A DNA stretch of 5,365 bases from Prolixibacteraceae bacterium (lineage in GTDB: Bacteria > Bacteroidota > Bacteroidia > Bacteroidales > Prolixibacteraceae). A program made the position numbers and the translations under genes. Shown one piece after another: positions 1 to 5,365 of this stretch. The stretch covers positions 1 to 5,365 of the forward strand of contig JAGYOI010000114.1 in the NCBI GenBank assembly GCA_018399395.1, read 5' to 3'. Below the pieces are notes generated by a model. The model ran no database searches. It saw only the letters and a list, made by a program, of their open reading frames with translations, and was not told the DNA's origin. The number at the start of each line of letters is the position of its first letter. The stretch's first letter is position 1.

Positions 1-322
1 CGTCTTCAATTAAAAGTTCGTCAAGCACTGTGAGGCCATCTTGTTTTGAAGAAATGTTTTTGAGGATGGGCTTATCATAAGCAGCAGCATCGGCCTTGCC
101 GTCCTTCACGGCCAGGGCACAATCGAGCACACTGTTAAAGTACACAATTTCGGCATCGGGGAATCGGTTAAGCACAAACTGGTCGGCCACCGTGCCGTTG
201 GGTACGGCAATGGTAGCGTCACCTTCAAGCATCGCTAAATTGGTAATGCTGCTTTGCTTTTGCTGACACCCGCTAATTAGCAGAATGAAAAAGAAGAGAG
301 TCCATGATATTTTTTTTTGCAT
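1..322 (-). CDS. Solute-binding-like (SBP family 3) lipoprotein, 3' end outside window
   Basis: Read from the ATG at 322 down to the left edge, this gives 107 codons with no stop, so the 3' part is missing. The N-terminus is a lipoprotein signal: Lys3-Lys4, a hydrophobic run, then lipobox I16-S17-G18-C19, predicting a lipid-anchored periplasmic protein. After about 16 residues comes a stretch typical of the second lobe of family 3 (amino-acid-type) solute-binding proteins: IAVPNGT, then FPDAEIVYFNS, then ALAVKDGKADAAAYDKP. Canonical members first have an N-terminal lobe of roughly 80-100 residues (ligand-binding start and GFDxD-type motif), which is absent here. Either the lobes are in a permuted or duplicated order, with the missing lobe beyond the window, or this is a divergent binding protein. 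In-frame TAA at 368-370 with no ATG between supports the start. Hand-counted GC is about 45-60% by line, higher than the next gene. The transported ligand cannot be told. Confidence 0.8.
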   Translation of the reverse strand, partial: MQKKISWTLFFFILLISGCQQKQSSITNLAMLEGDATIAVPNGTVADQFVLNRFPDAEIVYFNSVLDCALAVKDGKADAAAYDKPILKNISSKQDGLTVLDELLIED

Positions 323-354
323 ATAAATAAGTTTAGCTGGTTTACAATTGCGCT

Positions 355-373
355 TAATAAATGTTGTTTATTA
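355..373. repeat. Small perfect inverted repeat upstream of the solute-binding lipoprotein
   Basis: TAATAAA (355-361) and TTTATTA (367-373) are perfect reverse complements separated by 5 bases, about 35-50 bp upstream of the minus-strand start at 322. It could be an operator half-site pair or an AT-only hairpin. In DNA this AT-rich a 7-bp match can arise by chance, and a second AT-only pair (395-400 with 405-410) lies nearby. No good TAnnTTTG promoter was found for the minus-strand gene. Confidence 0.3.
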
Positions 374-465
374 CATAGTTCAGATGTTTTTTTAAATATA
401 AAAATATATTGCTTAGTTCTGCTTCATGAACTTAATTTCTTTTGTTATTTGATTATCTGATATGC

Positions 466-500
466 TTTGTTCGTTTTTTTCAAATCAAGAATTATTTTTG
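466..500 (+). promoter_or_regulatory. Candidate Bacteroidota-type promoter for the YiiX-like lipoprotein gene
   Basis: TATTTTTG at 493-500 is an exact match to the Bacteroidota -7 consensus TAnnTTTG. A TTTG that could serve as the -33 element lies at 466-469. The gap between them is 23 bases, slightly longer than usual. Transcription would then begin near 505-508, leaving a 5' leader of only about 13-16 nt before the ATG at 521. The -7 match sits across the loop of the inverted repeat at 477-517, so anything binding that repeat would affect this promoter. This is a motif match in AT-rich DNA only. Confidence 0.35.
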
Positions 501-517
501 TGTTCTTGATTTGAAAA
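477..517. repeat. Perfect 15-bp inverted repeat abutting the start codon at 521
   Basis: Bases 477-491 and 503-517 are exact reverse complements over 15 bp (core CAAATCAAGAA / TTCTTGATTTG), separated by an 11-base centre at 492-502. The right arm ends three bases before the ATG at 521. Neither strand has a U-tract after the hairpin (plus strand continues CTAATGAGG), so it does not look like a terminator, and no plus-strand gene lies upstream within the window to end. It could be an operator overlapping the promoter. If transcription starts further upstream, it could instead be an RNA hairpin covering the ribosome-loading region. Confidence 0.9.
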
Positions 518-520
518 CTA

Positions 521-1702
521 ATGAGGGATAATATAATCATAGTTTGCCTTTTCGTATTTTGTGTTTCTACAATAATAACTTCTTGTGGAAACTATAAGGT
601 TGGTTATATTTCTGAAATTCCTTTTAACGAAAACCACAAGAACGATTTTGAAAAGCTTCCACAATTAAAAGCAGAAAAAGAAATATTGAACTTCCAGTCA
701 AAGGAGATCATGAAATCGATTAAAGAACAACAAAAAGAGGCAAAAGCACTTCAAGCAAATGAATTAAATTTGTTATTCGAAAACCTACAAAAACATTTAA
801 AAATCGACAGTGTTTTACATCACAAATACATGTATGCAACTAATATTACACTATCAGACAGTGCCAAACAAATGATACTTGAATCGGCAGTCTCCTACAA
901 CATCCTTTTTCAAAACAACAAACACATACGTAGAATTATTAACCGTGGCGATATGGCCTATGATGTGCCTCCTCGATTTCTGGCAAAATCGCAACATTAT
1001 TTATGGTCGGCAACTCATAAAGACGATGTTCAGAAGCAAATTAAAGCCAACAAAAGCAGTTATCTGAAAAAAACAACTCTTGACAATGGATTTCTTGCCT
1101 GGTATTACCTTTCAGGATCTGTTAGTAAAATCGTTGCAAGTGTGATTAGCATGTCTCATTTAGAACCTCATCCAGAGAAATATATCCACAAACTTATGCC
1201 TCTGTTGGAAAAGGGTGACATTATCTGCCAAAAATCTGGTAACCGGCTTAGTGATAAATTCATTCCTGGTTATTTTGGGCATGTTGCTATTTATTTAGTC
1301 GATAGTCTTTTTGCGGAAGTAATTTTGAATGGTACAGTGATCAGTAAACCGCTTAAATTTGCCGAGGGTGACACTTATCTGATTATCAGACATAAAAATC
1401 TTACCCCTGTGCGGGAAGAACGAGTTGTAAATCTCACAATGGCTCAAATGGATAAGAAATATGATTTTCAGTACGATGCGGAGTCGCCCAATGAACTCAC
1501 TTGTGCTGAATTGATTTACATAGTTTACGACTTTGTTAAATGGGAAACCGGACATACTGTAGGGCGTTACCTAATTACCCCCGATAATATTGTCAGTACA
1601 GCATGTAAAGATCCTGAACTGGAATTTATTTCTTTTCTCGACAAAAAAAATGTAGTTGATAAACCAAAAAAATCATTTATCAAAAAACTTATAAAGAAGT
1701 AA
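521..1702 (+). CDS. Lipoprotein with YiiX/YebB-like (permuted NlpC/P60) cysteine hydrolase domain
   Basis: A 393-residue protein. Residues 1-21 form a lipoprotein signal peptide with lipobox I19-T20-S21-C22, so the mature protein should be lipid-anchored and face the periplasm; no acidic surface-export signal follows the Cys. Residues about 42-95 are rich in Lys, Glu and Gln and likely form a long helix or coiled coil. The stretch of about 100-220 is unrecognised and mostly helical-looking. The C-terminal domain (about 229-372) has the YiiX/YebB-like pattern: KGDIIC (231-236), GHVAIYL with His254, KYDFQYD (313-319) and LTCAEL with Cys328. His before Cys is the permuted order of this family, the reverse of classic NlpC/P60; Cys328 and His254 are the likely catalytic pair. 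The substrate (peptidoglycan peptide, or an acyl or amide bond) is unknown. In-frame TGA at 512-514 makes ATG 521 the only start that includes the signal peptide. It is visibly more AT-rich than its neighbours. A 164-bp gap separates it from glgA, so it is probably its own transcript. Confidence 0.85.
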   Translation: MRDNIIIVCLFVFCVSTIITSCGNYKVGYISEIPFNENHKNDFEKLPQLKAEKEILNFQSKEIMKSIKEQQKEAKALQANELNLLFENLQKHLKIDSVLHHKYMYATNITLSDSAKQMILESAVSYNILFQNNKHIRRIINRGDMAYDVPPRFLAKSQHYLWSATHKDDVQKQIKANKSSYLKKTTLDNGFLAWYYLSGSVSKIVASVISMSHLEPHPEKYIHKLMPLLEKGDIICQKSGNRLSDKFIPGYFGHVAIYLVDSLFAEVILNGTVISKPLKFAEGDTYLIIRHKNLTPVREERVVNLTMAQMDKKYDFQYDAESPNELTCAELIYIVYDFVKWETGHTVGRYLITPDNIVSTACKDPELEFISFLDKKNVVDKPKKSFIKKLIKK

Positions 1703-1866
1703 GAAACTGTTTAAATTTTGTTTTTTAACTTTTTGAAATTCAGTAATTACAGATTTTTTGTTTTTTGTAGTCAATAAAAAAAACAGAAACACAACACAAG
1801 TTCATTATATTTTTCTTATTTTTAAATAGCTTGTTATTGCTTATTCAAACTAAAAAATCAACGAGA
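1703..1866. other. AT-rich intergenic region before glgA
   Basis: These 164 bp of long T and A runs should carry the 3' end of the lipoprotein transcript and the glgA promoter, but neither is clear. Partial matches to the Bacteroidota -7 element occur (TATATTTT at 1806-1813 and TATTTTTA at 1817-1824), but neither has a TTTG at the right distance upstream. A weak, almost all-AT hairpin can be drawn between 1755-1766 and 1778-1789 (one G-T wobble); no T-tract follows it on the plus strand. Confidence 0.4.
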
Positions 1867-3276
1867 ATGAACATAATTCATGTGAGTGCCGAATGTTACC
1901 CGGTTGCCAAGGCTGGTGGCCTGGCCGATGTAGTTGGAGCTCTGCCCAAGTATCAAAATGCTTTAGGACACAAAGCTTCAGTAATAATGCCTTTTTATTA
2001 TAATAAATTCAGGGACGCACATACGTTTAAAGATATTTTTACGGGATATGCACGTTTGGCAGACATTACATATACATTTAATGTTATCATTCCACAAGAT
2101 GTGGATTTTGGGTATGAAATTTATTTAATTGACATACCCGGTTTGTTCGACCGCGATAGCATTTATTCTTATGATGATGACATAGAGCGGTTTATAACAT
2201 TTCAGATCGCTGCGTTGAATTGGCTTAACTCGTGGGAGGCCCCTGTAGATATTGTACATTGTCATGACCAGCATACCGGCTTTGTTCCTTTTATGATGTC
2301 GAAAGTGTGGGATTACAGGAAGTTTGAACATGTACCAACTGTTTTTACCATTCATAATGGCGAATATCAGGGACAGTTTGGATTTGAGAAACTTCATTAT
2401 CTACCTCCTTTTCATTCATATTATAACGGTTTGGTAGAGTGGAACGGAGAAATGAACCCACTGGCATCGGCCATAAAATGTGCATGGAAAGTTACTACGG
2501 TTTCGCCCAGTTATATGAATGAAATCAGCTTTTCGATGAAAGGGCTGGAGGGGCTTTTACAATTAGAGAAAGATAAATGTTTAGGAATATTAAACGGGAT
2601 TGATGTTGATGTGTGGAATCCGGAAACGGACCCTTTGTTGGATGTCCATTATGGAATTAGAAACATTAGTGGCGGGAAAAAGGCATTGAAGGATAAGTTA
2701 TGTGAGCAATTTAATCTGAATCCGTCAAAACCACTGTTTGTTTTTATTGGTCGATTGGTAAAAGAAAAAGGGGCCGATATTTTACCCGATGTGGTATATC
2801 AGACCATGATAAACTTTCCGGGCGAGCAAAACATATTAGTTTTGGGATCGGGCGAACAGGTTATTGAAGGTGCTTTATTGCATATGGAACAACTGTTTAA
2901 AGGAAACTTTTGTTCGTACATCGGTTATAATGAAAAATTGTCGCACGAAATATATGGAGGTGCCGATTTCTTGTTAATGCCGTCGAGAGTGGAACCCTGC
3001 GGTTTAAACCAGTTGTATGCACTGCGCTACGGAACCATCCCGATTGTACGACGTACCGGAGGTTTGCAGGATACGGTTATTGATATGGGCGATGGTGGTT
3101 TCGGATTTTGTCATAACGAATGTACAACGCACGATGTGCTGCACTCCGTTATAAGGGCAAAAGCATTTTATTCAGATAAAAAGAATGTACGGGCGATACG
3201 GAAACAAATTATGAAAATTGATCATTCGTGGACAAAGGCTGCAGATGAATATGTTGAACTATATAAATCGATATAA
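1867..3276 (+). CDS. glgA: Glycogen synthase (ADP-glucose:alpha-1,4-glucan glucosyltransferase, GT5)
   Basis: Transfers glucose from ADP-glucose to the non-reducing end of alpha-1,4-glucan in the cytoplasm. With the ATG at 1867 the protein has 469 residues, close to the usual bacterial length of about 470-480. This start places the ADP-glucose-binding KAGG motif at Lys15, the same position as Lys15 of E. coli GlgA; the longer frame from a TTG at 1831 would add 12 unlikely residues. Other signatures, numbered from 1867: HCHDQH (131-136), TIHN with His163 (compare E. coli His161), NGID (243-246), FIGRLVKEKG with Arg296 and Lys301 (compare Arg300 and Lys305), and SRVEPCGLNQLYALRYG with Glu376 (compare Glu377), then VRRTGG. 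These cover both Rossmann-type domains of the GT-B fold, and no key residue is missing. glgC follows after 18 bp on the same strand. No clear promoter or Shine-Dalgarno sequence is visible upstream (1703-1866 is very AT-rich). Confidence 0.96.
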   Translation: MNIIHVSAECYPVAKAGGLADVVGALPKYQNALGHKASVIMPFYYNKFRDAHTFKDIFTGYARLADITYTFNVIIPQDVDFGYEIYLIDIPGLFDRDSIYSYDDDIERFITFQIAALNWLNSWEAPVDIVHCHDQHTGFVPFMMSKVWDYRKFEHVPTVFTIHNGEYQGQFGFEKLHYLPPFHSYYNGLVEWNGEMNPLASAIKCAWKVTTVSPSYMNEISFSMKGLEGLLQLEKDKCLGILNGIDVDVWNPETDPLLDVHYGIRNISGGKKALKDKLCEQFNLNPSKPLFVFIGRLVKEKGADILPDVVYQTMINFPGEQNILVLGSGEQVIEGALLHMEQLFKGNFCSYIGYNEKLSHEIYGGADFLLMPSRVEPCGLNQLYALRYGTIPIVRRTGGLQDTVIDMGDGGFGFCHNECTTHDVLHSVIRAKAFYSDKKNVRAIRKQIMKIDHSWTKAADEYVELYKSI

Positions 3277-3294
3277 TAAATAAACTAACGAACT

Positions 3295-4557
3295 ATGAAA
3301 GAAAATACATTAGCCATTATTTTAGGAGGAGGACAAGGAACCAGATTATCACCATTGACAGATGAGCGTTCGAAGCCTGCGGTACCCATTGCAGGAAAAT
3401 ACCGGTTGGTCGATATTCCCATTTCAAACTGTTTGAACTCGGATATAAACCGGATGTTTGTGTTAACACAGTTTAATTCAGCATCGCTTAATCAGCACAT
3501 TAAGAATACATATCAGTTTAGTAACTTTTCAAGTGCTTTTGTAGATGTTCTGGCTGCTGAACAAACACCAGAGAATAAAAACTGGTTTCAGGGAACTGCA
3601 GATGCTGTAAGGCAATGTTTACATCATTTTTTGGACTTTGATTTTGAATATGCACTGATATTATCGGGCGACCAGCTTTACCAGATGGATTATCAGAAAA
3701 TGATTGATGCACATGCAAAAGCCGGTGCTGACATTACATTGGCCACATTACCGGTAGTTGCAAAAGAGGCCCCTGAATTTGGTATTCTTAAATCAGATGA
3801 GGAACACAGAATTACAGAGTTTATTGAAAAGCCGGTAACTGAGTTGCTACCTGATTGGAAATCGGTTGTAAGTGAAGAAATGGAGCAGAAAGGACGTTTG
3901 TACCTGGCATCAATGGGTATTTACGTTTTTAACCGTGATTTGCTGATTCAGTTAATGGAAAATGATACCAAAGATTTTGGCAAGGAAATTATACCCGATG
4001 CGATTAATGAATATAAGGTGATGAGTTACCAGTACGAGGGGTATTGGACCGATATTGGAAATATTGATGCTTTTTACGAAGAAAACCTTGCCCTCACTGA
4101 TGATATTCCGGCGTTCAACTTGTTCGATAAAGAAAGAACAATTTATACCCACGCAAGACTCTTGCCACCCAGTAAAATTTCAGGTACTTGCTTATACCGT
4201 GCAATGGTTACAGAAGGTTGCATTATCAACGCGAAGGAGATCACACATTCGGTAATTGGAATACGTTCGCGTATTGGAAAAGATACAGTTATAAACAATA
4301 GTTATGTAATGGGTAACGATTATTACCAGGAGCTTGCTGAAATCGATTTTGAGAACAACAATGGAACGGTAATGGGTATTGGTGAAAGGTGTTTTCTTGA
4401 CCGGTGTATTGTAGATAAAAACTGTTTCATCGGGAATGATGTGAGCATAAGGGGCGGCGACCACTTAGATGAAACGAACAATAAACTGTACGCGGTGAAA
4501 GATGGTATTGTGGTGATTAAGAAAGGTGCTGTATTGCCTAATGGATTTTCGATATAG
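3295..4557 (+). CDS. glgC: Glucose-1-phosphate adenylyltransferase (ADP-glucose pyrophosphorylase)
   Basis: Makes ADP-glucose and pyrophosphate from ATP and glucose-1-phosphate, the committed and usually allosterically controlled step of glycogen synthesis. The product is 420 residues, a normal full length. The N-terminal nucleotidyltransferase domain shows GGGQGTRLSPLT (11-22), KPAVPIAGKYRLVDIPISNC (27-46), NWFQGTADAVRQ (96-107), SGDQLY with Asp126 (compare catalytic Asp142 of E. coli), FIEKP with Lys179 (compare glucose-1-phosphate-binding Lys195), DFGKEIIP (227-234) and YWTDIGN (250-256). Residues about 285-420 form the left-handed beta-helix regulatory domain. The wording (TQFNSASLNQH, EQTPENKNWFQGTADAVRQ, LPPSKI, VDKN) is closer to cyanobacterial and plant enzymes than to E. 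coli. The position of E. coli activator Lys39 is Glu24 here, whereas Lys375 and Lys410 align with the 3-phosphoglycerate-binding lysines of Anabaena. The ATG at 3295 has an A-rich leader without a Shine-Dalgarno sequence. It lies 18 bp after glgA, probably co-transcribed. Confidence 0.96.
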   Translation: MKENTLAIILGGGQGTRLSPLTDERSKPAVPIAGKYRLVDIPISNCLNSDINRMFVLTQFNSASLNQHIKNTYQFSNFSSAFVDVLAAEQTPENKNWFQGTADAVRQCLHHFLDFDFEYALILSGDQLYQMDYQKMIDAHAKAGADITLATLPVVAKEAPEFGILKSDEEHRITEFIEKPVTELLPDWKSVVSEEMEQKGRLYLASMGIYVFNRDLLIQLMENDTKDFGKEIIPDAINEYKVMSYQYEGYWTDIGNIDAFYEENLALTDDIPAFNLFDKERTIYTHARLLPPSKISGTCLYRAMVTEGCIINAKEITHSVIGIRSRIGKDTVINNSYVMGNDYYQELAEIDFENNNGTVMGIGERCFLDRCIVDKNCFIGNDVSIRGGDHLDETNNKLYAVKDGIVVIKKGAVLPNGFSI

Positions 4558-4566
4558 TTAAAGAAG

Positions 4567-4730
4567 GCGATAGGAAGCAATAGGAGGCAATTGAAAGCAG
4601 TAGGAAGCGGTAGAAAGCAATAGTAAGCAATTGAAGGCGATAGGAAGCAATAGGAAGCAATTAATTGAAAGCAGTAGGAAGCGATAGAAAGCAATAGGAA
4701 GCGATAGAAAGCGATAGGATGCAATTGTAA
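4567..4730. repeat. Array of sixteen 10-bp tandem repeat units after glgC
   Basis: Starting 9 bp after the glgC stop codon, the plus strand reads as 16 consecutive units, each beginning with G-C and 10 bases long, except unit 10 (4657-4670), which carries 4 extra bases (an AATT duplication). Two unit types alternate irregularly: the main type GCRATAGGAA (R = A or G, with small variants) and a minor type GCAATTGAAA at units 3, 7, 10 and 16, which contains the palindrome CAATTG. There is a higher-order pattern: units 1-6 (4567-4626) match units 8-13 (4637-4700) in order, apart from a few substitutions and the 4-base insertion, which suggests a block of about 70 bp was duplicated. The strand is strongly purine-rich. 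There are no unique spacers, so it is not CRISPR, and the 10-base period is not a codon multiple, so it is unlikely to be coding. Confidence 0.95.
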
Positions 4731-4755
4731 GTGTTGTTTCCTATCGCTTTTCTAA
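4708..4755 (+). terminator. Hairpin terminator candidate between glgC and the exonuclease gene
   Basis: AAAGCGATAGGA (4708-4719) and TCCTATCGCTTT (4739-4750) are perfect 12-bp reverse complements with a 19-base loop. The right arm is an inverted copy of the array's repeat unit, so it could pair with several upstream units as well. On the plus strand the stem ends in CTTTTCT, a short imperfect U-run, which fits a rho-independent terminator for glgC. On the minus strand the same stem lies just past the exonuclease stop codon but lacks a U-run. The large loop makes its efficiency uncertain. Confidence 0.5.
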
Positions 4756-4758
4756 TGT

Positions 4759-5365
4759 TTAGATTTCCAGGGTTATGGGACAATGGTCGCTGCCCATTAT
4801 TTCATTAAGGATGGTTGCTGATTTAACGTTTTGCATGAAACTTTTGCTTACCAGAAAATAATCAATTCTCCAGCCTACATTTTTACCACGTGCGCCGGCA
4901 CGGTAGCTCCACCAAGTATATTGGTCTGTTTTTTCAGGATGAAAATACCGGAACGAATCCACCAGCCCGTTGTTTGTGAAACGGTCCATACCATCAATTT
5001 CTTCCTGCATAAAACCAGCATGTTTATTGTAATTGGCTTTAGGGCGTGCCAAGTCAATGGATTTGTGGGCAACATTGAAGTCGCCACAAACCACTACCGG
5101 TTTCTTTTTTTCGAGTTCTTTCAGGTAGTTCAGAAAACTCAGATCCCACTGTTGGCGGTAATCAAGCCTTTTCAATTCGCTTCCCGAATTCGGAACGTAC
5201 ACGGTAACTAAGTAAAAGTCTTCGTATTCTGCGCACAGTACACGCCCTTCGTTATCGTGCTCATCACTGCCAATGCCATTCGACACCGACAACGGTTCAC
5301 TTTTTGAAATAATTGCGGTGCCCGAATATCCTTTCTTTTCGGCCGAATTTGAATAAATGTGATAG
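4759..5365 (-). CDS. xth: Exodeoxyribonuclease III (AP endonuclease, XthA/ExoA type), 5' end outside window
   Basis: Base-excision repair enzyme that cuts the DNA backbone 5' to abasic sites and has 3'-5' exonuclease and 3'-phosphatase activity. The frame is open from the right edge to a TAA at 4761-4759 and gives 201 C-terminal residues; relatives are about 250-268 long, so roughly 50 N-terminal residues, including the metal-binding Asn and Glu, lie outside. Signatures of the endonuclease/exonuclease/phosphatase family in order: GYSGTAI near the edge, EGRVLC (5250-5233), YVPNSG (5199-5182), GDFNVAH with its catalytic Asp and Asn (5085-5065), GWRIDYFLVS (4872-4843) and the final GSDHCPI with catalytic Asp-His (4791-4771). 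The TTG at 5290-5292 is internal, not a start, because conserved sequence continues upstream of it. It converges on glgC and shares the repeat-bearing intergenic region. Confidence 0.93.
   Translation of the reverse strand, partial: YHIYSNSAEKKGYSGTAIISKSEPLSVSNGIGSDEHDNEGRVLCAEYEDFYLVTVYVPNSGSELKRLDYRQQWDLSFLNYLKELEKKKPVVVCGDFNVAHKSIDLARPKANYNKHAGFMQEEIDGMDRFTNNGLVDSFRYFHPEKTDQYTWWSYRAGARGKNVGWRIDYFLVSKSFMQNVKSATILNEIMGSDHCPITLEI

Noticed and set aside
477..517. Rho-independent terminator
   Set aside because: Neither strand has a U-run after the stem, and no gene in the window ends before it.
1755..1789. Hairpin or terminator after the YiiX-like lipoprotein gene
   Set aside because: The stem is almost entirely A-T with a G-T wobble and no T-tract follows on the plus strand; long A and T runs alone would produce it.
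1831..1866. A 12-residue N-terminal extension of GlgA from a TTG codon
   Set aside because: The ATG at 1867 puts the KAGG motif at Lys15 exactly as in E. coli GlgA, and the extra residues match no part of the family.
4323..4724. A 133-codon minus-strand open frame through the repeat array and the end of glgC
   Set aside because: Its N-terminal part is only a translation of the 10-bp repeats (repetitive Ser/Ala/Tyr/Cys/Phe/Leu residues) and the rest is antisense to conserved glgC sequence.
4567..4730. CRISPR array
   Set aside because: The units are 10 bp and directly adjacent, with no unique spacers and no cas genes.
4831..5211. A 126-codon plus-strand open frame
   Set aside because: It is entirely antisense to the conserved exonuclease III coding sequence and shows no recognisable motif.
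4759..5292. Exonuclease III starting at the TTG at 5292
   Set aside because: The same frame continues to the right edge and encodes the conserved GYSGTAI motif upstream, so the start is outside the window.

Overview
The window looks like chromosomal DNA of a Bacteroidota bacterium, probably of the marine or anaerobic Marinilabiliales/Prolixibacteraceae kind; the order-level guess is weak. The signs are AT-rich intergenic DNA, A-rich translation starts with no clear Shine-Dalgarno sequence, a sequence matching the Bacteroidota -7 promoter element (TAnnTTTG), and two short lipoprotein signal peptides.

Layout. (1) Positions 1-322, minus strand: the first 107 codons of a periplasmic lipoprotein resembling a family 3 solute-binding protein; it runs off the left edge. 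(2) 323-520: a divergent AT-rich intergenic region. It ends in a perfect 15-bp inverted repeat that stops three bases before the next start codon. (3) 521-1702, plus strand: a lipoprotein with a C-terminal YiiX/YebB-like (permuted NlpC/P60) cysteine hydrolase domain. (4) 1867-3276 and 3295-4557, plus strand: glgA (glycogen synthase) and glgC (ADP-glucose pyrophosphorylase), 18 bp apart and probably one transcription unit. (5) 4567-4730: an array of sixteen 10-bp repeat units directly after glgC, closed by one inverted unit that can form a terminator-like hairpin. (6) 4759-5365, minus strand: the C-terminal four fifths of an exonuclease III-type AP endonuclease, convergent with glgC.

GlgC makes ADP-glucose from glucose-1-phosphate and ATP, and GlgA adds that glucose to a growing alpha-1,4-glucan, so the central pair forms the committed part of glycogen synthesis. 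No branching enzyme, phosphorylase or debranching enzyme lies in the window. The flanking genes (solute binding, cell-envelope hydrolase, DNA repair) have no evident link to glycogen.

I see no phage, transposon, CRISPR, tRNA or rRNA sequence, and no convincing new multi-gene system. The parts most worth a second look are non-coding: the inverted repeat at 477-517 and the 10-bp repeat array at 4567-4750. The mix of regulatory residues in GlgC comes next.
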